A DNA stretch of 64,000 bases from Eunapius fragilis (taxonomy: Eukaryota > Porifera > Demospongiae > Spongillida > Spongillidae): NCBI GenBank assembly GCA_963681505.1, contig OY811978.1, forward strand, positions 5,688,586 through 5,752,585, read 5' to 3'. A model generated the notes under the pieces. It was not told the DNA's origin, ran no database searches, and saw only the letters and a program-made list of their open reading frames with translations. Shown in pieces: positions 1-12,000 of the stretch (its first letter is position 1; each line of letters begins with the position of its first letter). The position numbers and the translations under genes are program-made.

Positions 1-430
1 CAAAAATGAAATCTAGGATCAGAGTGGGTGTCTCGTTTTAAAATTATTTTTTTACGTTTACGCCTATTTGCTTGTCCATAGCACCATATGTTGTGTCTAT
101 CAGTACACTTGTGGACTTGTGGCTCAGTAAGAGACATAAGACTATTCTCTATCTGCATTATTTTGGCATTTGTGTGGTGGGAAGGTGAGGGTTAGATTAG
201 TAACTGGGTGAGGGTACCTTGGGAAAAAGCATGGTTTGTGGCCAGATGCACAAGGATACCGTCTGTGGCTTAGTTTTAATATTGGTCTTCATAGCTGTCT
301 GACATGCTTAAATGTTTGATCCAAAGGGCTGTACACATTTCTCTAGGTACGGAATTGGCAAAATCATAATTTACATGGGTTTGGCGTAGGTCCGGTTATA
401 AGATTATGACTAGCAATGAGGTAAGTGTCA
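1..430. other. No gene recognised
   Basis: AT-rich sequence without a recognisable protein, RNA gene or repeat structure. It lies just upstream of a DIRS-like remnant and may be part of the same decayed element, but nothing in it can be supported. Confidence 0.4.
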
Positions 431-455
431 TGTGGGACACGGCAGAATATGCTGA

Positions 456-720
456 CAGTATCCCTGGAAAATCAAATTCAATCAGGTTTCTGGGCGAGGC
501 ATATTGATCTGTACAATGGATAGCATGGTTGACTATGATGACAGGTACTTAAATCCTCATGCGCTTGCCATGCTGGACAGTTTATGGAGTTTCCATACAG
601 TCGATAGGTTTTCCAACCACTGTGACACACATCTGCCATACTTTAACTCCCGCCATGCTTGCATTGATAGTGAGGCTGTGGAGCCTTCAGTTCTGCACTT
701 ATCCCCAGGGTTTTGAAATA
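456..720 (+). pseudogene. DIRS/Ngaro-like RT-RNase H remnant
   Basis: The translation contains a block built as VDYDDRYLNPHA, then LDSLWSFHTVDRF, then HLPYFNSRHACIDSEAV. This matches the region behind the reverse transcriptase in DIRS-type tyrosine-recombinase retroelements, whose usual pattern is WGPHTVDRFA...LPRFNSRF...DAF. The downstream ENNW-CPP segment and the recombinase are not recognisable, and the frame closes at about 716, so this is a short dead fragment. The family assignment rests on motif recall, not on a search. Confidence 0.6.
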
Positions 721-1566
721 TGCAAGACTAATGGAAATTTGGTTTGCCTATGTGGGAAATGGGCACATTTCGGTCACTGATATGCGTAAATGGTCAGGTT
801 TATAGAAAGATTTGTCTCTGCATTGTCAGGTAACCTTTTCTCCGCCATGAATCTAGGCAGGTATTGTTCTGTGGTGGATATGCACGACTATGCTTGCTAC
901 CATTAAACTATTGCCATGACTTCCATGCATATTCATAGTTCTGTAGGAGATCATTATTTTATCGGGCATGAAGGGAAGGATGGGTCTGGAGTTGAGCGAG
1001 CTGCCCACATTGTGCTGTGCAAGACGATTGGTTTGAAAATTTACACTGCACGATCAATGGTTACTGTTGGCTTTTATGGCGGCAGTAGTAAGTATCAAGG
1101 ATCTACTAGGGAAAATATGCACTAGTCCAACAACTATTGCTGTAATTGATCTGTGTTCATGCTACAAAATCTACATGTAAGCCAAAAACCATATGGATGG
1201 TTTATGGTTTCATAAGCCTCGCCAATTTCTTCAATTAAATGAAAGAAGCTGCCACATTGTTGGGGCTACCAGTAACCACATTTGAACTTGTGATTTCTGG
1301 CAATACATGATGCGTGCCTTCAGCACGCATCTGAAAAGTGCATTGCACATCTCAACATGACAGCGACGTGGTGTAGAAATTTATACAACATGTAGTGAGG
1401 TTGATAAAGGAAGTAATAGGGACAGTTTTGATGATAAAGATGTAAGCACCCATCTTTCAGCCTTATACTTAGTATCAGTGAATCACCTACTGCGATGTGT
1501 AGTTATGCTGAGGACAAGATGAAAAGGATTGATGGCATAAGGAAGAAGATAGGATTCTAGCCATCA
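721..1566. other. No gene recognised
   Basis: Several short open frames exist (for example around 916-1125), but none shows a domain I recognise. The stretch separates the DIRS-like fragment from the next relic and is probably decayed transposon sequence. Confidence 0.35.
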
Positions 1567-2380
1567 AAGGTGGAAAAAGATGACCTGCAACTAAAACACA
1601 AGTTTGAGGACTGTGAAGGATTATCGCCAACGTACGCTAGCGCAACGATCCAACTGACACGACTAGGGGACTCTTGGCACTTTGATATTATATCACTCGG
1701 ACTATATCAATACACAGCACCTCACCATATATATAGTGAAATGTACACACACAAAAGACATTGTCATACACAACAGAGATTGTCATGCACACAAAGCGCC
1801 TCTCCAGCGCAAAGGCCAGCTGCTGCGCAGGGCATCAGAGGCCTGCGCACAAAGGACCCATACAGGGGAATTTCCCTAATACGTAATTATACAGACAGTC
1901 ACTAAGGAGGTGATAATTAGTCAGTCCGCCACAAGGACAGTGAAAAGGTAAGTCAAAAGATTCCACATGCTCATAGTATTGCCAAAGACCTGGTCAATCA
2001 GGAGAATACAGGAGACGTTTGATGCAACATATCGCACAGCTCGATTGACCAATCAGTTGGCGGCAAGTGAAGAGATCATGGCAACACCCAGTGCTCACAT
2101 GTGGAATGTGTTACCTAAAGCTATTGAGGAAATCGTAGTGGCATTTTACTTTAGTGACAGTGTTAGCTGGATGCTGCTTGGAAAGAAAGATTAGTACAAG
2201 ACAAGAAAGCACATGTCCACAAAAGGCTTATACTGTTCAGTCTAAAGGATGCCCATTTGCAGTTATTAGATGACAGTGCTGAAGATTGATTAATGAAGTT
2301 TTAAGAATTCAGACCTCACAATGTGATACTTGCTGGAGTGTGTGTGCACCACACATCAGAATGTTAAGCGCTCTAAAGTC
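1567..2380 (+). pseudogene. Relic of an uncharacterised invertebrate repeat protein
   Basis: The best preserved part is 1967-2194. It reads RRIQETFDATYRTARLTNQL, then MWNVLPKAIEEIVVAFYFSD and MLLGKKD. After a stop it continues as HVHKRLILFSLKDAHLQLLD and then EFRPHN at about 2205-2330. I recognise this order from a widespread, functionally unknown protein of cnidarian and sponge genomes, in which a C-x-C-x2-H-x-N motif normally follows; that motif is destroyed here. Several stops and shifts mark it as a pseudogene. Its multicopy character suggests it belongs to a mobile element. The function is unknown. Confidence 0.4.
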
Positions 2381-2779
2381 TTAACCCTTGAGGGAAATCA
2401 GGCTTATGTTTTGTGTGGATGGGGATGTCATATACAAACACCTGCTTGCCAGCCTACTGTGTAACCCAGCCCTCCCAGCTTGTTACTTGGGAATTTGTCC
2501 CCAGTGTGGTATTTAAGAGGGAATGCCCCTTGCACTAAAGCTGCACATCTAAAGAAGGTATTGGTGACTGGATAGTAGGAATAGTGTGTGGATTCTGTGT
2601 TGTACAAAACATGGGTATCTGCGGACCATACAACGTTGCTAACTTACGGATGTAATGGTTGACTCCTTCATAGATTACTGGTAAGTTGCATATGAAAGCA
2701 TGATATAAGCTCCTTTCTTACTAAAATGCATACATTTAAAGTGATCCTTTGTAAACAAATTTACCGACGTAAATTCATT

Positions 2780-3490
2780 GCTTACATGTACATGTAAGCA
2801 AACCACTTGTGTAAACTACTGCCCAATATGGCTTTTACAATTTCAATCTTTTGTACTGCCATTTGTATTTAACAATATTTGGGGCAGTGCAAGAGAAAAT
2901 TGGGTGTTTGCGATTTTCAACAACATTTCTTCAATTCATTTTGCAATATCGCTGTGGCCTTTTAATCTCTGTCCTTTAAACTTAATACATACATGTATAT
3001 TACAGGACCATTTTACTTATACTGTAGTTTATTGTCGTATAATTTTTGTTTACTCCTTGGGGGGTCCTCAAGATTAAATAGCCAGAACAGTTAGATCTCA
3101 ATGGATCTCGATGAGCGAATGCCTTCGTGTTCAAATTTGCAGCACATTTGCAACATTGCACCCGCTATATTTTCTGCCTTTCACTTGAAATGTAATGAGT
3201 GGTTACAGAACTGTGTGCTTTTGAAAGTTGTTGTTCATTTCTCTTTGAGATCGTTTGAGATGTAACTATTCTGGCTGTTTAATTCTGAGGACCCCCTAAA
3301 ATAAAAATTATGCAACAATAAAGTAAAATGGTCCTGTAACATACATGTATGTATTAAGTTTGAAGGACAGAGCTGTAAACGTCACAGCAATACAGCAAAA
3401 TAAATTGAAGAAATGTTGAAAATGATAAAAGCCCAATTTTCTCTTGCACTGCCCCATATCTAACAACCACCTACATGTACATGTAAGTAC
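2780..3490. repeat. Fold-back repeat (inverted arms ~240-330 bp)
   Basis: The sequence from about 2781 to 3108 is mirrored on the opposite strand by 3248-3489. Shared blocks include GGGGCAGTGCAAGAGAAAA, TTAATACATACATGTAT, GGACCATTTTACTT and GGGGGTCCTCA. Both outer ends carry ACATGTACATGTA. A central spacer of about 140 bp separates the arms. Identity is high but imperfect, with indels, as in an old non-autonomous fold-back or MITE-like element. No coding capacity is seen. Confidence 0.75.
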
Positions 3491-3829
3491 ATGGTATTAA
3501 ATCATTTACATAAGCATTGCTGTCAGAATTAAATCAGTCACAGTATATCAGTGGTTAATTAGAGACCGGTAGAGTGATAAACAACACTGGACAATGTCAT
3601 GTCAAAAGGTGGATCCACCACTGATTTACATACAGTGATCAGTGGAATTGATCACGCACAGACATTCCATTGCCCAATAATAATGGTTCCTTCACTCCTG
3701 TTAAATAAAAGTTTGGGTATCAAGATAGATCAATTTTACAATCTGTGTAAGTGTCAAGTCAATTACAATTGATTCTTCTTTAATTTGAACCAAACACATT
3801 GTTTCCTGCCATATTAAAAAAACACCAGT

Positions 3830-5540
3830 ATGAATCTGCCAAGTAACAAAATTATTGATTATTGTAAACATGTCAATACATCTGCAGCTTTATGGAATGT
3901 TAGAGTTCAAAAGCCCAGATGCTCACGTTTCCTATTTAACACCTACAGGGGTTATGCATCACTCCTTTTACAGGGCAGCTTTGAGGTAAAGAAGGTGTTG
4001 CAAAGGGCGATCCACTTTCAATGCTAATGTATGCTGCCGCTCTACTGCCACTTACTAAGCATCTTACAGACCGGAGCAGTGGATCCAACAATTCAGCCTG
4101 CACTGCTAAACTTGAAAGTTTGGTTCCAGAAATTATGTGAACTAGGTCCAGATTATGGTTACCACTTTGAACCTAAAAAACGGTTTTGATTGTTAGAGCC
4201 ACAGAGGAGGCTGAAATTAAGGCACTGTTTGGAAAACTTGGAGTACTAGTAGTTCTTGGACAACTTTTCTTGGGAGGATTCATTGGGGAAGAAGAGGATG
4301 TGCATGCTTTTGTTTTAGAGAAGGTTAAAACTCGGACATCTAGTGGGTGAATTGGCTGAGGCAGCTGGATTATACCCCTATGCAGCATTCGCATCTCTTT
4401 CCAAATCACTGCAATTCCAATGGTCTTACCTGCAAAGAGTGGTACCAAATTGTGAATCCTGCTTTGAAATCCTGTGCAATGCATTGAACGACATCTTTTG
4501 GCCAGCTTTATTCCTGGGAAACTGTAAGTGATTCTAAAGAAACTGTTTTCTCTTCCTGCCTGTCATGGTGGACTGGGAATTTGCGATCCCCTATCAACAG
4601 CAGTATCTTCTTTCAAAAAATTCAAGAAAATGTACAGCTCATATACATGCAGTAGTTGATGCAATGAAGAGTAATTCAGTCTTCTCAGTATTTAATCAAA
4701 TGGACCATCTTTTGAAGCTACACCGGGAATTATATCAGGAAATTGAAATTCAATACCAGAACCTTCTGAAGTCAGTTTTACCAACCTTTGATGACAACAA
4801 GTACAATGAGGAATTGATGGAAAGACCTCAGCATGGTTGACAGTAACACCATTGGCATAACATCATTTTGATTAATCTGCCACTGAATTTCGGGATACAC
4901 TGGCAATGAGATATCCTTGACCATTACTATGATTGCCAGCTGTGTGTGATGGTTGTGGTAGTCAGTTCAGCACTGGACATGCCCTTGATTGTAGAAAGGG
5001 AGGTTTAGTCATTCAAAGACACAATGTGATTAAGGATGCCCTTGGTGACCTGGCTTCAATTGCCTATAACTGTCATAGAAAATGTTCTTGCTCTAGTTGC
5101 TGATCAATCTGTTCGTGGTGTATGGCAGCCTTAAGCTACTACTTTTTTGATGTTTGAGTAGTGGATTCAGACGCTAATTCCTACTTGCATCGTGATGTGG
5201 GTGCAGCTCTTTCCTCGATTGAACACACTAAGGAATAAAAATACTCACAAGCCGCTGAAATGATTAATGCATCATTTACACCATTTGTTGTGACAGCTGG
5301 TGGGGCACTGGGTCATTAGGCAAAGACATAAATGTATATGCGTCATTTGGCTGAAACAATAGCTGCAATTTGGCACAAGTCAATCACTAAAGTGCTGGTT
5401 TATGTGTGTGCAAAGATGCTTTTTGTTGTCCAAATCTGTGCATTCGTAGCAGTAGAGTGAAATGGAGGAGAAGGATGGAGATTGAAGATGGAGCTGGACT
5501 TCCATACTTGCCAGAATGAATTTCAGCACTGCTTCTTGTG
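3830..5540 (+). pseudogene. Reverse transcriptase-nuclease retroelement relic
   Basis: Frame-shifted pieces read in family order. 3900-4060 gives FNTYRGYASL and YAAALLPLTKHL (RT palm). 4140-4330 gives DYGYHFEPKK, ALFGKLGVLV, LGGFIGEEED and FVLEKVKTRTS. 4343-4560 gives GELAEAAGLYPYAAFASLSK, LQRVVPNCE and LPACHGGLGI (thumb). 4950-5300 gives CDGCGSQFSTGHALDCRKGG with RHN (zinc knuckle), then a degraded FFDV-like nuclease core and FTPFVVTAGGALG. The end near 5480 keeps EDGAGLPY. Many stops and shifts show it is dead. Its nuclease block differs from the R2-type copies elsewhere in the window. Confidence 0.6.
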
Positions 5541-5726
5541 TTTCTGTGTTATACTTAATTTATTTGTTTATTTATTTATTCATTTCTATGTATTCATGTA
5601 ATCTCGTGTATCTAGATCTTATTATGTATACAGTTATAATTAAAATAAATATGGGGTGATACTGAGACATGATTTCAGAACTTGCACATGCACCATGAAT
5701 AGTTAAAATGGCTGATTTCTGCTTAC

Positions 5727-6090
5727 CTCCGTATCTGGTGTTTGAACAAACTTGCAGTCCTTGAGTATGGCAGCCAGAGCCATCCTTGCCTCCATCAGAG
5801 CAAACCTCATGCCTATGCAGTTCCGAGGTCCCCACCCAAAAGGCATGTGACAAAGCTGAGGGTGCTTCATTTTCTCTTCAAAAGTGAAACTAAAGGGAGT
5901 ACAATCAAAACTGAATGTGCAGAGGCATGCCTTGGAGATGTGTGACATATACCGCTCAGGTCTGAACACCTCAGGATTCTCCCAGAATTCCTTGCTGTGA
6001 TGCAGTACAATGATGGGGATGAGTACTCTTAACCCTTTTGGAATCATTATGCCGTTCACTGTGATGTCTTCTGACGCATGCCTAAATATT
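5727..6090 (-). CDS. P450 heme-binding exons
   Basis: Exon 5953-6090 (acceptor at 6091-6092 behind a pyrimidine tract) encodes IFRHASEDITVNGIMIPKG and PEVFRPER. A 63-bp intron (5890-5952) follows; read through, it would insert about 21 residues between PER and the heme loop, and removing it restores the PERF motif. Exon 5727-5889 has FGWGPRNCIGMRFALMEARM with the cysteine heme ligand, and ends at PDTE with a GTAAGC donor. No terminal exon is visible downstream, where retroelement relics begin at 5540. Confidence 0.85.
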
Positions 6091-9000
6091 CTGGTGTTGG
6101 AAATAAAAGGCGAACCAGTACACATGTAAGTAACCGCATGCAGGTCTCCTAAACTCCCAAGCCCCTCTCACACTCCCATAACCCAAGCATGCCCACCAAA
6201 TCTGATTTCAACATCCTAACTTTTAAATACAATTCAAATTAATTGACTCAATGATAGGCTCCATAAATACTGACTAGGTGGATGTGCATTGGTCTGCATG
6301 TAATGTATTGATGTTTGGCAGAGATTATCAAGGCAAAATTCACTGGGTCTTAAATATCACATATAAATGAAAGTGTACACATGGATATTGTACCTGTTTT
6401 AACACACTGGTTATGAGTATGATAAATATGCAGTGGAAATTGTAACAAACTTGCATGACAGCGATTACACAACAGCAACCACAGTTGTGTGATTTTATAA
6501 TCCAATTGCGAATGCCAGAAATACATGTACATGTATGCTATGAATCGCTACAATTGCCACTACTTCGAGATGTTACATTCCGCTGTTCCTACCCCCCTGT
6601 ATGTAATGTGTACATGTATCTCCTTCAATTACATGTAACTCCCCCCTCATATACACACAACTGCAATTACACACACACACACACTCACACATACACATCA
6701 CTTCACCTTGCTCCTGGGGGATATATTGCACCTCACGACTGGCATCTGATATCGATCCATCCTGCATATTGAGTGGTAGGATAATTGTCTTGGGTGAACC
6801 ACACAGTGAACAGGGCAATGCGTTAGTGGACCCACAGGTACATGTATAACCAATACGTTGACTCCCTCAACTACTAAGACACTTTAGGTTATATGAAAAA
6901 TTTAATTAGGAAGACCTTGATTCCTGCCAATGACTTTAGCAAGTCAGGGAAAAATGTGAACATACTTAGCACAGCTATATTGGATAGAGTAAAAATTAAC
7001 GAACAAGACGAATCAATAGCAACAGGACCCTTCAATGTATATATTGTTTTGAAGCAATTGGGACACACTTGCACAAGGATATTTAGATTTGAACCCCTAG
7101 ATGTAACGCCCTTTGTATGCACCTTATAAAGAACCTAAGAGACAGTTCTAAATTAAATATGCCATAGAAGAATGGTGTGGTAGTATGTGCTGCAACAGCA
7201 AGTTGGTAGCATTATTAGTTCGGAAGTTATAGCGACTCATATGGAGAGCATTTTTATACTTCTAATTACTATATTTTCATGTGAACTGTCTGATATGTAT
7301 ATAAGATGTTTGACACATCACATCCTACAGAAAGAATTGTACAGCAAAATGGACAAGAACTTTTTGAGTCCTCTTGCCCCTGCAAACAGAGCTTGCTTTT
7401 CAAGTTTCCTTCCTAATTTCTGCTTCATGGACGTCTGTCATCAAGTGGTGACTGGGCCTTACACTTCAACATGTAACCCTATGCCCAGAGAGCGTGTGTG
7501 ATCCCCTAGGCCGTCATGTACATGTACTCACTAGTTCACACAGTGGCAATGTCGTGAATTTTGTTGAGGTCACCTTAGTGTTGTGGTTAAGGTACAAAGC
7601 AACCTTACGCATGTGTAGTTGCCCTTACCCAGCTGACACCTTGGTATCCAACTACATACATGTAGCTTGTGGGCAAGCTAGCCGCAGGCTGACCTATCTG
7701 TCACATTATGCTAAAGTGCAGTCAAATGGAGTGGGATTGCCAGCAGGCATGATAGTCAAAGCAAGCACAAGACCAATGAGACAAAGTGCAAAGAGCTCGG
7801 GTGGGTTTGTGTCCCCCTTGGTATTTGAAGCACACAGTGCATGTTGGGCTGAAGAAATGGAGTCACTGTCACATCTGGCATCTAGCTTTGCAACCATTGG
7901 TCCTCGCTGACCTTTATTCAGGCTAAACCTAGTCAGTGCAAATGCTACTGCCATCCTCTTCAGATGTTTTGCCTCTGCTATATAAAGTGTTGCTCGTGTT
8001 TTCATTGTTATGTAATTTTACATGGATTACAGTATTACATCTTGGGAAAGTTAAAGCAAATATTGAAATTGTTACATGCATAAAGTAATACATTTGGACT
8101 GCTATAACTTCCGTTTATTGCCATCACATATAGCATAAACAGATAAACCAATATTATTATTTTGACTGTGATTTTATGTGTCTTGACTTCAGAAGGCCAC
8201 TGTATCACTATTCCTTTATCAGTGCTTTGTAATAGTTCATACCAGGTGTTTCTAAACGAGTGCAATTTTAATATATATTACTCAATGTCAACCACACTCA
8301 TGTCAATCTTTCCTTATCCATACAATGTAAGCTCACTGGTAGTGGATAATTTAGTTACATGTAGACAACCGTACAAGTTTGTTACACATACAAGAAGACA
8401 GGACTGAGATTAAAGGCACTGTGTTTAGACTAGCTCATGTCACTAAGCATGTATTGGCAATCCTCAAAAAATTGTCAAGATAGATAAGCATGTAGGTATT
8501 GGCAATCCTCAAAAAATTGTCAAGATAGATAAGCATGTAGGTATTGGCAATCCTCAAAAAATTATCAAGATAGAAAGGTCTGTATTGGTTTCGCTTTGAT
8601 AACAATGAGATATTTAGTGTGCATCAAGCTAAGCTACTGTTCAGATGAGGTCTGCCCCTCTCTGAGGCTAGAAAAGTGAATCAGAAAAAGAAAACAAAAA
8701 GAATGTTAATTTGCTATGTGCATTATTGGCACAGCTCTGAGAGATTCTAAAAGCAAGTGTTTACATACATGTATAGTATTGTGAGGTGACTACTCCTCCG
8801 CTAGATGTAAAATATCTGCTGTATTGGCAAGTAACGCACTTCCTGAGTGGATCTAATGAATAGTTTGGAAGGGGAAAGTAGTTTATTGTTAAACCACACC
8901 AATAATTTTCCCCACTGCCTCCAGGGTAATTTAGGACTATACTGTAGATGATTCCCCTTGATTATATATGTAGGTACAATTACGCACAAGAAGTGAATAT

Positions 9001-12000
9001 CTTCAATAGCACCATCAAGTGGTACGCAATTCAATGCAATGACAGATTTGACCTGCCCCCACCTCCCACTCCCAACCCTGTGAGGCAGAGCACCAGCACG
9101 ACTTCACGCAATGCACCCCCAAACTCTCCCCCTATACATGTAGCTTTCATATCCACCACCAAAACTTCATGTAGACCTAGTAATTTAACATGGCCATGAC
9201 CTCTACATATATACATGTACAGCACACAAAATGTGCATGTTCACGCTACCAACACATATCCTCAGATTGATTTTTATGCTTCCGTTATTACACATGTAAT
9301 GAAATATGTGCTTTTATTTCAGAGAGAGTGTGCGCAGAGCTCTCTCAGAGGAATCTGAAAATGAAAACAAAAATAATGCAACTTGCTAAGCGCACATATG
9401 GCATGGCATTGTGGGATTCATTCTTAAAAAGCAAATATTCAAATACATGTATGGGTACCACTCTGTCACATAAAATATCTGTCGCATTTGCATGATGCAT
9501 AGTGAGCCTTGCAACACCCAAAGCGGAAATAAATACAGTCGTCTCAGCGAGTATGAGTTTTATGGGTGGTTTAGTGGTTTGCGTGAAAAAACGGAGTGAC
9601 ATGAGTGGTTCCAAATGAAGTGCTTTTAGCATCAGCCATGTCTTCTCGCGCATGTAAATATAACCGAAATATCCACTCCCTGCGAGCTTAAGTTGTACTG
9701 TTAAGGATGGATAAGTCACATTCCAATGTCTGCCGTAATGTTTATCTTTCAATGGCACATCAATCATACTCAGCATAACTAATAATTAATACACCATGTT
9801 TCTCACTAATTTCTCTACTGAGTTTTTTAAAAATGCTACACTCATAACATGCAGTACTCATCAATGTTAATTTTTAAATGCATTTCCCCTTCATTTAATG
9901 TAACCTTACTGCATGGATGCTCTTGAAAATAAAGATCAATTTCGTCACACAGTTTGTCTTGCACTTGTGGGTTGGTGGCCAGGAGGTAGGCAGTGAAGGC
10001 CAGGGTGTTTGCGGTGGTCTCATATCCAGCAAGCATAAATGTGATGCAGTAAGATGCAATCTCTCCATTAGTAAGAGGTCTCCTTGTGGACGTGGTCTGT
10101 TCGTGGTGCTCAATGTCTTCATCCTCCTCCCCTGTTCCTGCATCAATCAGCAACTGCAACAAGTCCTTGCACTAAAGAATAAATGGCCCATAGACACAAC
10201 AATTATTGCATACCACATTACAATCTGTTACACATGATGACCATACAATATTGCATGAACTATTGAATTTTTAAAAAATCAGAACTACGTACATTCAGAT
10301 ATACATGTATATATCCCTCACACATTGACTTACATGTATGTGATTTACTGTACACACATGACTTCTGAAGCGTGATTATTTCCAGAAATAAAATTTTTTC
10401 ATTTGCTAACAACTACACATATACTTAGCCACACAAGACCTTGCAGTATGTGGTCACTACATACACTGTAGAATGGCTAATTGCAGCCCTGCATCATTGC
10501 CACATATCTTCTCAAACTACAGGTGAGGACAATCCAAACCTTTCTCCAATGGATTGGAATGTGTTCATAGCCTGGACACAGAAATACATGTACAGTAGAG
10601 GCCAACAACACAACAAATGAAAGTACTCATGAAATGTAAGACTTAGAGATACATGAAGTACCTATAAAGGCATATGTACATGAGTTATGGTGGTTTGGGC
10701 TTTTTGCGTAAAATACATGTAAGCATATGTAAAATTGATTCATCCTGATATGGCACTAAACAAGATAGTGTACCTTAAATTCAGCCTCTTGATACCTTCT
10801 TTCTTCTATCAGTGCAATGGTAGCATCAATGATGTATTTCAAATCACTCTCAATTCGTTGGATTTGTAAGTAAACAAGTGTACGTTTTAGCCAAGGGAAG
10901 TGACCTGAAGACAAACACACACTCCTCATTAAAAAAGTTCTGATGGATTCAGCTGCATGCTTACTGGTAATAGCCATGATTCGAAGTGGGTGAATTCCTT
11001 TGTTATCGTGTGTCAAGGAAAAGGCACTAGCAACTGCTTTACTCAGCCTGTCCTCCTTTCCTGACTGGACATCAGCGATTCGGCCAAAGGCAACCGACAG
11101 GATGGAATCCAAAGTGAATGCACCAAACATCCTGAGGCGATGAAAGAACACATCAATACACTCAGCAAGAAAAAAAGTTAATGCAAAACACAACGTGACA
11201 CGCATGTTTTCTACTCCAGGAATAGGGTTAAATAATAATATCAGGGTTTTCACTTTACACCACACACTGATACAAATGCGTTGAGTTATCTTAGCTGTGT
11301 GTATAAAAATTAATACAATGAACAGGTACAGGGCAGGTGTGGATTCCCACAACTGACATTATCTCTCCTTCAGTTGTAAATGCAGTTCAAGAACTGAAAT
11401 TCCTATTTTGTCATTTCCATGGGAAATACGTTATTGATTCTGCACTAAAAAAATTATGTACAGGGTGTTTGTCAAAGAACAAATCCCTATAACTCAGGAT
11501 TGAAATTAATTAACTGCTTCATTTCTTTAACATATGTTGTAGTAGTTAGGCAAATACAAATAATCGAATTAGATATTACTCAAAGTTAATAAAAACGTAC
11601 TGCTTTTCAAGTTTGATTTGTTGTTTCAAATTTTTACTAGGAAAACGCCAATCAAATTTCATACTTTTTCAAAGTCTCATCAACGTTATTCTGCAGTTTA
11701 TAAATCACGCTATTAATCAAAAGTTGTCGTAAATTGGTTTGTCAATTTAGTTAATAATTGCAAGCTATTTAATTTACCGTTTGAACTGCTAAAGATAAAC
11801 GAATTGCAACAATGGGGTTCGTATTTGACTAAACGTGGTTATTGCACATTCATAACTATGGATAACAGTGCGTATGGAGACGTTATATGCAATATTGCAT
11901 ATAACGTCTCCATACGCACCGTTATACAGTGTCGTATAACAACCCTTTTTACACAGTGAAACGTAGCATAAGAACACACACTTTCAATACACACATTTTA

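Noticed and set aside
6573..6818. Candidate missing P450 ExxR exon around GAIYPPGAR (minus strand near 6710)
   Set aside because: YPPGAR looked promising, but a stop lies two codons upstream and there is no E-x-x-R helix or splice acceptor in frame.
8440..8580. Possible CRISPR array (regular repeats with spacers)
   Set aside because: The repeats are directly adjacent without unique spacers, and the context is an animal intron.
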